Shown piece after piece: positions 51,751 through 59,272 of a DNA stretch of 64,000 nucleotides. A model generated the notes under the pieces. It was not told the DNA's origin. It was given only the letters and a program-made list of their open reading frames with translations, and did not search any database. A program made the translations under genes and the position numbers. The first letter of the stretch is position 1, and every line of letters starts with the position of its first letter. This DNA is from Streptomyces longwoodensis (GTDB lineage: Bacteria; Actinomycetota; Actinomycetes; Streptomycetales; Streptomycetaceae): NCBI RefSeq assembly GCF_001514125.1, contig NZ_KQ948549.1, positions 505,081 to 569,080 on the forward strand, written 5' to 3'.

Positions 51751-52640
51751 CCCAGCGCCCCGGCCGCCGCCCCCGCCACTGCCTCCGCCAGCGCCGCCAG
51801 GGCCGGTGAGTCGAGCTTCCACTGCTGCCAGTACAGCGGCACGTCCAGCGGCAGGTCCGGCGCCAGGGGCACCAGGCGCCCCGAGCGCAGCAGCCCGTCC
51901 GCCTGGATCTCGGGCACCATGCCCCAGCCGAGCCCGGCGGCGACCGCGTCCAGGAAGCCCTCCGACGTGGGCACGGCGTGCCGTACCGCGCTCGCGCCGC
52001 CGGCCCCGCGCCGCAGCCGTCGTACGAAGGCGTCCTGGAGGTCGTCGCGGCGGTCGAAGGTGACCACGGACGCGTGGACCAGGACGTCGGGCAGGGGGCC
52101 GTCGAGGTGGCGCCGGACGAAGCCGGGCGTGGCCGCGGCGAGGTAGCGCATGGTGCCCAGGCGCCGCACGGAACAGCCGGTCACCGCGTCCGGCGCGGAC
52201 GTCACCGCCGCCATCACCAGGCCCTCGCGCAGCAGTTCCGCGGTGCGGGTCTCGTCCTCGCGGTGCAGCTCGAAGCACAGGCGCGGTTCCGGCGCCACGT
52301 GGGTGAGCGCGGGCAGGAACCAGGTCGCCAGGGAGTCGGCGTTCACCGCGACCGACACCCGGGCGGGCTCGCCCTCGGCGCTCAGGCCCAGCTCCGCCCG
52401 GGTGTCGCGCTCCAGCCGGGCCAGCTGCCGGGCGAACCGTACGACGATGTCGCCGGACTCCGTGGGACGCACCGGCTTGGTGCGCAGCAGCAGCACCCGG
52501 CCCGTGCGCTGCTCCAGTGCCTTGACCCGCTGGCTGACCGCCGACGGCGTCACGTGCAGGGCGGCCGCCGCCGCGTCGAAGGTGCCCTCGTCGACCACCG
52601 CGAGCAGGGTCCGCACCTGGTCGAGGGGCAGGTCGGTCAT
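51747..52640 (-). CDS. argP: ArgP/LysG-type LysR regulator
   Basis: A 297-residue LysR protein of the ArgP group. The HTH is about 1-60 (MTDLPLDQVRTLLAVVDEGTFDAAAAALHVTPSAVSQRVKALEQRTG) and an effector domain follows. In other bacteria it activates a basic-amino-acid exporter in response to lysine or arginine. It is divergent from a LysE-type exporter with a 69-bp gap, which is the classical layout. ATG 52640 is chosen. The stop lies within the hairpin at 51680-51750. Confidence 0.9.
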   Translation of the reverse strand: MTDLPLDQVRTLLAVVDEGTFDAAAAALHVTPSAVSQRVKALEQRTGRVLLLRTKPVRPTESGDIVVRFARQLARLERDTRAELGLSAEGEPARVSVAVNADSLATWFLPALTHVAPEPRLCFELHREDETRTAELLREGLVMAAVTSAPDAVTGCSVRRLGTMRYLAAATPGFVRRHLDGPLPDVLVHASVVTFDRRDDLQDAFVRRLRRGAGGASAVRHAVPTSEGFLDAVAAGLGWGMVPEIQADGLLRSGRLVPLAPDLPLDVPLYWQQWKLDSPALAALAEAVAGAAAGALG

Positions 52641-52659
52641 CACGGCCGCTAATGATACG

Positions 52660-52671
52660 TAAGAATCCTTA
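52660..52671. promoter_or_regulatory. candidate ArgP-binding palindrome
   Basis: TAAG-aatc-CTTA in the unusually AT-rich 69-bp gap between argP and the exporter, 39 bp upstream of the exporter start. CTAA at 52650 extends the region. It is the expected place for LysR-type contact and promoters of both genes. Confidence 0.45.
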
Positions 52672-52709
52672 GCTGGACCGGCAGTGATCGGCTCCCTAGC
52701 GTGGAGCGC

Positions 52710-53324
52710 ATGTCCCCCGCCCTCGCCGCCGCCGCGGCCGGTTTCGGCACCGGCCTGTCGCTGATCGTCGCCATCGGCGCCCAGAACGCCTTCGTCCTGC
52801 GTCAGGCTGTCCGGCGCGACGCCGTCCTCGCCGTCGTCGGGATCTGCGCCCTGTCCGACGCGGTGCTCATCGCGCTCGGTGTGGGCGGCGTGGGCGCGTT
52901 GGTGGTGGCCTGGCCCGGCGCGCTCACCGTGGTCGGCTGGGTCGGCGGCGCCTTCCTGCTGGGGTACGGCGCCCTCGCCGCCCGCCGGGTGCTGCGGCCG
53001 GGCGAGGGGCTGCGGGCGGCCGGTGACGCGGCGGGCTCCCGGCGCCGGGCCGTGCTCACCTGCCTCGCCCTGACCTGGCTCAACCCGCACGTGTACCTCG
53101 ACACGGTGTTCCTGCTCGGCTCGATCGCCGCCGACCGCGGCCCGCTGCGCTGGACGTTCGGCCTGGGCGCCGCCCTGGCCAGCCTGTGCTGGTTCGCCGT
53201 CCTCGGTTTCGGCGCCCGGCTGCTCGGCCGCTTCCTGGCCCGCCCGTCGGCCTGGCGGGTGCTGGACGGACTGGTGGCCGCCACGATGATCACGCTGGGC
53301 GTCCTGCTCCTCCTCGGGGCCTGA
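52710..53324 (+). CDS. lysE: LysE/ArgO-type basic amino acid exporter
   Basis: A 204-residue LysE-superfamily membrane protein with about six helices. The signature GAQNAFVLRQ near residues 20-30 and NPHVYLDTVFLLGS near 125-140 are diagnostic. It exports lysine/arginine (or analogues such as canavanine) using the proton gradient. ATG 52710 is chosen, with GGAG just upstream at close spacing; GTG 52701 is an alternative. The divergent ArgP regulator likely induces it. Confidence 0.92.
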   Translation: MSPALAAAAAGFGTGLSLIVAIGAQNAFVLRQAVRRDAVLAVVGICALSDAVLIALGVGGVGALVVAWPGALTVVGWVGGAFLLGYGALAARRVLRPGEGLRAAGDAAGSRRRAVLTCLALTWLNPHVYLDTVFLLGSIAADRGPLRWTFGLGAALASLCWFAVLGFGARLLGRFLARPSAWRVLDGLVAATMITLGVLLLLGA

Positions 53325-53397
53325 CCGACTCCGAGGGCCGGCGCGGTGACATAGTGAACCCCGGTCCGGATAGATGTAGCGAGCAACCAGGAAGTCC

Positions 53398-54702
53398 GTG
53401 GACACCAGCGACAGCACCACCACCGGTACGGAGCCCTCTTCCGCGCACGCGCCCGAGGCGCCGCCCCGGCGCGGCTGGCGCCGCTGGGCGATGGACACCC
53501 GGCCCCTGCGCATCCCGGCCTACCGCCGCCTGTGGACCTCCACCATCGTCACGGCCGTCGGCAGCCAGCTCACCGCCGTCGCCGTGCCCAAGCAGATCTA
53601 CGACATCACCGGCTCCTCGGCCTGGGTCGGCTACGCCAGCCTGGCGGGCCTCGTGCCCATGGTGCTGTTCGCCCTGTGGGGCGGGGCCGTCGCGGACACC
53701 GTGGACCGCCGCAAGCTGCTGCTGGTCACCAACACCGGCATCGCCGTCACCTCGGTGCTGTTCTGGGTCCAGGCCGTCACCTCGCTGGACTCGGTGCCGG
53801 TGCTGATGGTGCTGCTCGCGCTCCAGCAGGCCTTCTTCGGCCTGAACGCGCCCGCCCGCACGGCCTCCATCGCCCGCCTGGTGCCCGCCGACCAGTTGCC
53901 CGCGGCCAACGCGCTGGGCTCGACGGTCACCCAGACCGGCCTGGTCGCGGGCCCGCTGCTGGCCGGTGCGCTGATCCCCGTCATCGGGCTGCCCGAGCTC
54001 TACCTGATCGACGCGCTCGCGCTGTGCGTGACCGTCTGGGCGGTGGCGCGGCTGCCCGCCCTGCCCCCGCTGGGCGGCGCCGGGTCCCGGCGTGCCGGGG
54101 TTCGGGAGATCGCCGAGGGCTTCCGCTACATCGCCGGGCGCAAGGTGCTGCTGCTGTCCTTCCTGGCCGATGTCATCGCGATGGTGTGCGGCATGCCCCG
54201 CGCCCTGTTCCCGCAGCTCGCCGCCGAGACCTACGCCTCCTACGGCGAGGGCCCGGCCCTCGGTCTGCTCTACGCGGCGATCCCCGTCGGCGCAGTGCTC
54301 GGCGGGCTGTTCTCCGGAACCTTCTCCCGGGCCCGCCGGCACGGCTGGATGGTGATCGGCGCGGTCGTCGCCTGGGGCGCCGCCGTCGCCGGCTGCGGGC
54401 TCAGCGGCAGCCTGTGGTGGGCGGTGGCCTTCCTGGCGGCGGCCGGCGTCGCCGACATGGTGTCGATGGTCTTCCGCGGGGCGATCCTGCTGTCGGCGGC
54501 CACCGACGAGATGCGCGGCCGGATGCAGGGCGTCTTCACGGTGGTGGTCGCGGGCGGGCCCCGCCTCGCGGACGTCCTGCACGGCACGGCGGGCTCGGTC
54601 CTCGGCCCCCGGGCGGCCGTGGCGGGCGGCGGCCTGCTCGTCGTGGTGCTCATGCTGGGCCTGGCCGCGACGGTCCCGGCGCTGCGCCGCTACCGCGTCT
54701 GA
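53398..54702 (+). CDS. MFS transporter, EntS/MFS_3-type
   Basis: A 434-residue 12-helix MFS protein. A 25-residue Ser/Thr/Pro-rich N-terminus precedes LWTSTIVTAVGSQLTAVAVPKQIYDITGSSAWVG. Motif A-like GGAVADTVDRRKLLL follows helix 2. This pattern is that of the MFS_3/EntS group, whose members export siderophores, macrolides or other products. No biosynthetic gene is near. GTG 53398 has AGGAAG at short spacing. It is 73 nt after lysE. Confidence 0.88.
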   Translation: MDTSDSTTTGTEPSSAHAPEAPPRRGWRRWAMDTRPLRIPAYRRLWTSTIVTAVGSQLTAVAVPKQIYDITGSSAWVGYASLAGLVPMVLFALWGGAVADTVDRRKLLLVTNTGIAVTSVLFWVQAVTSLDSVPVLMVLLALQQAFFGLNAPARTASIARLVPADQLPAANALGSTVTQTGLVAGPLLAGALIPVIGLPELYLIDALALCVTVWAVARLPALPPLGGAGSRRAGVREIAEGFRYIAGRKVLLLSFLADVIAMVCGMPRALFPQLAAETYASYGEGPALGLLYAAIPVGAVLGGLFSGTFSRARRHGWMVIGAVVAWGAAVAGCGLSGSLWWAVAFLAAAGVADMVSMVFRGAILLSAATDEMRGRMQGVFTVVVAGGPRLADVLHGTAGSVLGPRAAVAGGGLLVVVLMLGLAATVPALRRYRV

Positions 54703-54716
54703 AGCGCCCGGAGCGC

Positions 54717-54772
54717 GGTGTCGCGGTGCCGGAGGGAAGTGCCGAAGGTCCGGGCGCCGAGACACCCCCTAG
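54717..54772. terminator. hairpin sharing the GACACCCCCTAG end
   Basis: A near-symmetric structure: GGTGTC-g-CGGTGCC on the left pairs with GGCGCC-ga-GACACC on the right, enclosing a 20-odd nt loop. The right end GACACCCCCTAG is the same 12-mer as at 51739-51750. The TAG stop of the cNMP-binding gene again lies in this CTAG. It follows the MFS gene (ends 54702), so it probably ends both transcripts. Confidence 0.5.
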
Positions 54773-55224
54773 AACGCGCCCCGGCGTTTGATCGCGTACT
54801 GCTCCATCAGCTTGCCCCGGGTCATCTCCAGCCGGTGGGCGAGGATCTCGGCGACGATGCGCACCAGCGACAGCCCGAGCGCCGGGTCCTCCTCGCACAG
54901 CTTGAGCACCGGCTGCGCCTCGAACTCGTACGCCCGCACCGGGCTGAACGCCTCCGCGCCGAAGTCCCACCGGTACGGCGGGAACAGCCACGACCAGCCG
55001 AGCAGGTCGCCCGCGGACAGGCTCGCGACGGTGACCCGCTGGTGGGTGGTGACCTGCTGGTCCAGGGAGACGGAGCCGGAGCGGATGACCCAGAACCGGT
55101 CGGCCCGGCCGCCCGCCTCGAAGACGCGGGTGTCCTCCGGGAAGGACACCTCCCGGGCCAGGGTCATCAGGTGCTGCCGCTGGGGCGGGGGCAGGGCGGT
55201 CAGGAGTTTGGTCGCTTTGGTCAT
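54769..55224 (-). CDS. single-domain cyclic-nucleotide-binding-fold protein
   Basis: A 151-residue protein that is only a cNMP-binding beta-barrel (about 20-125), with FEAGGRADRFWVIRSGSVSL and LSAGDLLGWSWLFPPYRW. It lacks the Crp/Fnr DNA-binding domain. The C-terminal helix (AEILAHRLEMTRGKLMEQY) ends the fold. Family members without HTH often act as adaptor or ligand-sensing subunits. The segment YRWDFGAEAFSPVRAYEF is conserved with larger actinobacterial proteins. ATG 55224 follows GAGGAG. No neighbour indicates a partner. Confidence 0.82.
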   Translation of the reverse strand: MTKATKLLTALPPPQRQHLMTLAREVSFPEDTRVFEAGGRADRFWVIRSGSVSLDQQVTTHQRVTVASLSAGDLLGWSWLFPPYRWDFGAEAFSPVRAYEFEAQPVLKLCEEDPALGLSLVRIVAEILAHRLEMTRGKLMEQYAIKRRGAF

Positions 55225-55357
55225 GGCGCGGGGCTCCTCGCCGGGTGATCGGGTGGGGGTGCTTTCCCTATGCCCATTTCAGCCGCTGCCGTCGCACCGG
55301 GCACCTCGGCGACCGGGGTTCCCGCGACCTGGCCCGGCCGCGCCCGGACAGGAAAGA

Positions 55358-55389
55358 GCCCTGGCTGGACGGGGGAAGCCAGCCAGGGC
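55358..55389 (-). terminator. minus-strand terminator in the 55225-55563 gap
   Basis: A perfect 11-bp stem GCCCTGGCTGG / CCAGCCAGGGC with a 10-nt loop. Read on the minus strand it is followed by TCTTTCC, one of the few U-rich tails in the window. It would terminate the small gene at 55564 or a transcript starting at about 55400-55560. The rest of the 339-bp gap contains the leader of the cNMP gene and no open frame with coding character. Confidence 0.7.
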
Positions 55390-55563
55390 CGTTACGGGTG
55401 ATGTCGGGGGAGGGGGGAACTCGACCCCGTCACCACGTATGGATGAACCGTAAACCATTCGCGGGCGCGATGCGTAGCCAGAAGCCGGTCACGTGACCCG
55501 TTTCACTCCACTGTGCCATGCGGAAGCCGGTTCGCACAGCCTCCGCACAGCCTCAGTCGTCGG

Positions 55564-55812
55564 TCAGTCGTCCGTCCCCGGCTCCGCGCCGTGGCACCCC
55601 GGCGACACGATCTCGTCCAGCACCCGCACCACGGCCTCGTAGGCCAGCTGCCGGCCCCGGGCCTCCCGTGCCGCGTCGTCGCCGTCGCGCGGACCGCCGG
55701 ACGGTGCCGGCTCGCGGGCGCGGGCCTCCCAGGTGCGCAGTTCCTCGTGTGCGTAGCGGCGTGCCCGCTGGATGCGCCGCAGCAGTTCGTCCGAGTCCAC
55801 AACTTCCGCCAT
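55564..55812 (-). CDS. small hypothetical protein
   Basis: An 82-residue acidic helical protein: MAEVVDSDELLRRIQRARRYAHEELRTW at the start, a Pro/Gly/Asp-rich middle, and RQLAYEAVVRVLDEIVSPGCHG at the end. I recognise no family, but Streptomyces have many such small proteins with DELLRRIxRAR starts. The ribosome site is weak; start ATG 55812 is the only reasonable one. Transcription would stop at the hairpin at 55389. Moderately sure it is real. Confidence 0.55.
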   Translation of the reverse strand: MAEVVDSDELLRRIQRARRYAHEELRTWEARAREPAPSGGPRDGDDAAREARGRQLAYEAVVRVLDEIVSPGCHGAEPGTDD

Positions 55813-55984
55813 GCGGTGCGCGTACCCCGAAGCGCGCCGTCGATGACCTCACCCGTCCGCACCGGCGGAATGACCGCTTTCCCTGAGTTTGCCACGTTTG
55901 CGACGCCGGATGGGGGCCAGCCGCATCACTGAGGGTCCAGCAGAGAGGCCCGCCACCAGCCGGTACCACTCAAGGAGCGAAAGG

Positions 55985-56419
55985 ATGCCCATCGATCACG
56001 GCACCGATTCCCTCGGTGCACCCGACCGCCCCGACCGGCTGCACGGGGACGGACCCTGCCGCCCCGCCGACGTCCGCAGCGCCGTACGGCGCGTGTGCGC
56101 CTGCCACACCCCCGGGGCCTTCCACGACGACGCCGCGCTCTCCGACGCCCTCCTCGTCGCGTCGGAACTGACGACCAACGCCATCCTCCACGGCGGCGGC
56201 GTCACCGAGTTCGACGTCGACCTCGACGGCCCGGCCGTGCGCGTGTCCGTGAGCGACCACAGCGACCGGCTGCCGGTCCTCCACGACTTCGACGAGCGCG
56301 GCCGGCGTCGCGTCGGAGGGCGGGGCTGGCCCATCGTCTGCCGGCTGTCCCAGGACGTCCGCGTCGCGGACCTGCCCTCGGGCGGCAAGCGCATCACAGC
56401 CGTCGTGCCCCTGTCCTGA
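55985..56419 (+). CDS. RsbW-like ATP-binding protein
   Basis: A 144-residue GHKL ATPase of the anti-sigma regulatory class. The N-box is VASELTTNAILHGGG (about 58-70) and the glycine motif is VGGRGWPIVCRLS (about 112-124). ATG 55985 follows AAGGAG. It shares the opening MPID with the sigma factor 210 nt downstream, which may be chance. By position it is the natural candidate to bind that SigB/F-type sigma factor, but the Streptomyces genome has many similar ATPases. Confidence 0.85.
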   Translation: MPIDHGTDSLGAPDRPDRLHGDGPCRPADVRSAVRRVCACHTPGAFHDDAALSDALLVASELTTNAILHGGGVTEFDVDLDGPAVRVSVSDHSDRLPVLHDFDERGRRRVGGRGWPIVCRLSQDVRVADLPSGGKRITAVVPLS

Positions 56420-56628
56420 CGCCCTGTCCCGGCCCCCCACCGCCCCCGGAGGGCGATTCCCGACTCGCGGAGTTTGTTCTTCCGGGAGGGGGGCAGACGC
56501 AATTTCGTGCTTCGGACCGGAGGCGCGCCAGCGGGAGCGGTATGACCGCCCGGGGCCTCTGGTCCCGGTCGGCAGCGCCCCTCCCGTGGTCAACCCCCCA
56601 GAAACCACCGTTCGGGAGCGAAAACCGC

Positions 56629-57513
56629 ATGCCTATCGACATGTCGACAAGCCGTTCTGACGCCGCTCTGCCCGAGACGGCCGACACCCCCGCACCGACC
56701 GCCACACCCACCCGCACCGCCCCGCGGCGCAACCACGACGACGCCCCCGACACCCTCGGCCGGTTCCAGCGCCTGGCCGAGCTGCCGCCCGGCCCCCAGC
56801 GGGACGCGGTGCGCGACGAACTCGTCACCGCATGGCTGCCCATGGCCCACCGCATCGCGGGCCGTTTCCGCGACCGCGGCGAGTCCCTCGAGGACCTGCG
56901 CCAGGTCGCCGCCCTCGGACTGGTCAAGGCCGTCGACCGCTTCGACCCCTCGCGCGGCGCCTTCGAGAGCTACGCCGTGCCGACCATCACCGGCGAGATC
57001 AAGCGCCACTTCCGGGACCGCATGTGGGCCCTGCGGGTGCCGCGCCGCGTGCAGGAGCTGCGCAACAAGGTGCGCGTCGCCCGCCGCGAGCTCATCCAGA
57101 ACCCCGGCGCGCCGGAGCCCTCGGTCGCCGACATCGCCGGGCACACCGGCCTCACCGAGGAGGAGGTCGCCGCGGGCCTGGAGGCGCTGGAGAGCTTCAG
57201 CACGCTCTCCCTGGACGCCGAACTCCCGGCCGGCGACGACGGCTACAGCCTGTCCGACACCCTCGGCGGGCCCGACGCCTCCTTCGACATCGTCATCGAC
57301 CGCGAGTCCGCGAAGGAGGGGCTGCGCCGCCTGCCCGAGCGCGAGCGGGCCATCCTCTACATGCGCTTCTTCGAGGACATGACCCAGAGCCGCATCGCCG
57401 ACAAGCTCGGCATCTCCCAGATGCACGTCTCCCGGCTGATCAGCCGCAGCTGCGCCCGGGTGCGCGAAGAGGTCCTCGGCCGCCGGGGCGCCGGCTCCGG
57501 CCCCGTCGCCTGA
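56629..57513 (+). CDS. SigB/SigF/SigG-family RNA polymerase sigma factor
   Basis: A 294-residue group 3 sigma factor. After a 50-residue Thr/Pro/Ala-rich leader come region 2 (about 65-135, including DLRQVAALGLVKAVDRFDP and FESYAVPTITGEIKRHFRD), region 3 (about 145-215) and region 4 (about 235-285, ERERAILYMRFFEDMTQSRIADKLGISQMHVSRLI). It directs stress or differentiation genes, as the nine Streptomyces SigB homologues do. ATG 56629 follows GGGAG. The upstream RsbW-like protein may hold it inactive. DUF5133 and DUF1206 genes downstream could belong to its regulon. Confidence 0.94.
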   Translation: MPIDMSTSRSDAALPETADTPAPTATPTRTAPRRNHDDAPDTLGRFQRLAELPPGPQRDAVRDELVTAWLPMAHRIAGRFRDRGESLEDLRQVAALGLVKAVDRFDPSRGAFESYAVPTITGEIKRHFRDRMWALRVPRRVQELRNKVRVARRELIQNPGAPEPSVADIAGHTGLTEEEVAAGLEALESFSTLSLDAELPAGDDGYSLSDTLGGPDASFDIVIDRESAKEGLRRLPERERAILYMRFFEDMTQSRIADKLGISQMHVSRLISRSCARVREEVLGRRGAGSGPVA

Positions 57514-57561
57514 CCACCCGCACCACGTACCGACCCGACACGCACGAGGAGCGAACGACCG

Positions 57562-57813
57562 ATGTTGATGCCCCATCCCGCCGTCCTGCGCCGGCTCGTC
57601 GACGAGTACCAGGCGCTGACGAAGACGGCCGGGGCGGCCGGCGCGGAGTCGGCCACGCGCAGTACCCGGGAGCAGGACCTGGCCTACACCTTGTGCGTGT
57701 CGACCGGTACCCGCGACGTGGTGGACGCGCTGGAGACGGCGCGCCGGTGGCTGGCCGCGGCGGCCGTGCCGCCCGAGCAGCAGACCGGCCCCGGCACGCA
57801 CGTCCTGGTGTGA
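57562..57813 (+). CDS. DUF5133 protein
   Basis: An 83-residue protein of DUF5133, a Streptomyces-specific family: MLMPHPAVLRRLVDEYQALT at the start and the signature DLAYTLCVSTGTRDVVDALETARR. The function is unknown. ATG 57562 follows GAGGAG. It starts 48 nt after the sigma factor stop, so is likely cotranscribed. Members are often found near SigB-type regulators and RsbW-like ATPases, in line with a stress role. Confidence 0.88.
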   Translation: MLMPHPAVLRRLVDEYQALTKTAGAAGAESATRSTREQDLAYTLCVSTGTRDVVDALETARRWLAAAAVPPEQQTGPGTHVLV

Positions 57814-57917
57814 CCCCAGGTATGAGCGGCCGGATCGCGGACAAAGGCAAGGTGAGTCCTACGACAACCAGACGAAGACACGCCTGACAGGGCGCTGCGG
57901 TGAAGGGGGAGGGCGTC

Positions 57918-58760
57918 ATGAACACGAGTGCGAGCGCCTTGGCGCGCAACGGGCGCACGGGGGCCGAGCGGGCCGCCCGGGGTTCGGTGATGAAGGGCGC
58001 GGCACGGGCCGGCCTCACCGCCCGCGGGGTGATCTACCTGCTGGTCGGCGTGCTGGCCCTCAAGATCGCCTTCGGTGAGGGACAGCAGCAGGCCGACCGC
58101 AAGGGGGCGCTGGAGGAGATATCCCACCAGCCCTTCGGGAAGTTCCTGCTCTGGGCCCTCGGCATCGGACTCGTGGGCATGGCGCTCTGGCGCCTGTCCG
58201 AGGCCGTGTTCGGCGCGGCCGGCAAGGACGGCCGCAGCGCCCGCAAACGGCTGATGGCGGCGGGACGGTGCGTCTTCTACTCGTTCGTGGCCTACTCGGT
58301 GCTGTCCTTCGCGGCCGGCTCCGGCGACGGCGGCGGATCGAGCGACAAGCAGTCCCGTGACGTCACCGCCCGCGCCCTCGACCTGCCCGCGGGGCAGTGG
58401 CTGGTGGGCGCGGCCGGCGTCGGCATCGTCATCGCCGGACTGGTCCTGGCCGGCCGCGCCGTGATGCGCACCTACCGCAAGAAGATGAACCTCGGACAGC
58501 TCAGCCCGCGGATGCGCCGCCTCGTCGACGTCACCGGCGTCGGCGGCGGCGCGTCCCGCGGGCTCGTCTTCGCCGCGGCCGGCGTCTTCGCCGTACGGGC
58601 CGCCGTCGAGTACGAGCCGCAGAAGGCCAAGGGCCTCGACGACACCCTGCGCTCCTTCGCCGAGACCCCGGCCGGACCGGGGCTGCTGGTGTGCATCGCG
58701 GCCGGGCTGGTGCTGTTCGGCCTGTTCTCGTTCGCGATGGCCCGCTGGCGGCGGGTCTGA
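57918..58760 (+). CDS. DUF1206 membrane protein
   Basis: A 280-residue integral membrane protein with about six helices in three DUF1206 repeats. Each begins with an Arg/Gly-rich entry helix such as AARAGLTARGVIYLLVGVLALKI. The repeats start near residues 24, 110 and 205. The function is unknown. ATG 57918 follows GGGGGAGG. It probably belongs to the stress block with the sigma factor. A short acidic gene follows 28 nt later. Confidence 0.9.
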   Translation: MNTSASALARNGRTGAERAARGSVMKGAARAGLTARGVIYLLVGVLALKIAFGEGQQQADRKGALEEISHQPFGKFLLWALGIGLVGMALWRLSEAVFGAAGKDGRSARKRLMAAGRCVFYSFVAYSVLSFAAGSGDGGGSSDKQSRDVTARALDLPAGQWLVGAAGVGIVIAGLVLAGRAVMRTYRKKMNLGQLSPRMRRLVDVTGVGGGASRGLVFAAAGVFAVRAAVEYEPQKAKGLDDTLRSFAETPAGPGLLVCIAAGLVLFGLFSFAMARWRRV

Positions 58761-58788
58761 GCCCGGACAGGGAGGGAACACGGTACGG

Positions 58789-59220
58789 ATGATGGAACCC
58801 GAGCACCCGTCCGACGGACGGCCCGTGGACATGTACCTCGACCTCCTGCGGGTCCGCATGGACAGCGACGACTACCGGCTCCTGCTCCAGGTCGTCGCTC
58901 CCGCGCTGCGGGCCCTGGACGAACAGCCGCCGGAGTCCATGGACTTCTCCCTGGACCCCGACGACACGCAGAGCCTGCCCCAGGAGATCCGCGACGAGGC
59001 GGCCCTGGTGATCGCCACGGCCGTCACCGGACGGCTGGACAACCAGCTGGTGGAGCTGGAGATCGACGAGACGGGACCGGTGCGCGTGGTCACCGACGCG
59101 GCGACCGCGTCCGACCCCGACCGGCTCGCCGAGATCGCGTCCTACATCCGCCGGCGCCACCAGGACACCGAGGAACTGCGCGGCATCGCCGAGGCGAGCG
59201 GCCTGCCCACCGACTTCTGA
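58789..59220 (+). CDS. acidic hypothetical protein
   Basis: A 143-residue acidic soluble protein: EHPSDGRPVDMYLDLLRVRMDSDDYRLLLQV, then SLPQEIRDEAALVIATAVTGRLDNQLVELEID, then helices to the C-terminus. I do not recognise a family. It starts 28 nt after the DUF1206 gene, so an operon is likely. The stop is part of the stem of the following hairpin. Confidence 0.65.
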   Translation: MMEPEHPSDGRPVDMYLDLLRVRMDSDDYRLLLQVVAPALRALDEQPPESMDFSLDPDDTQSLPQEIRDEAALVIATAVTGRLDNQLVELEIDETGPVRVVTDAATASDPDRLAEIASYIRRRHQDTEELRGIAEASGLPTDF

Positions 59221-59256
59221 GCACGGGACCACGGCGACCGCCGCGGTCCCGTGCTC
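59219..59256. terminator. hairpin between convergent genes
   Basis: A perfect 12-bp inverted repeat GAGCACGGGACC / GGTCCCGTGCTC with a 14-nt loop. Its left arm begins in the TGA stop of the upstream gene. The FUSC gene ends 17 nt beyond, so it may act in both directions. Confidence 0.75.
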
Positions 59257-59272
59257 ACCCGTGCCCGGGGTC

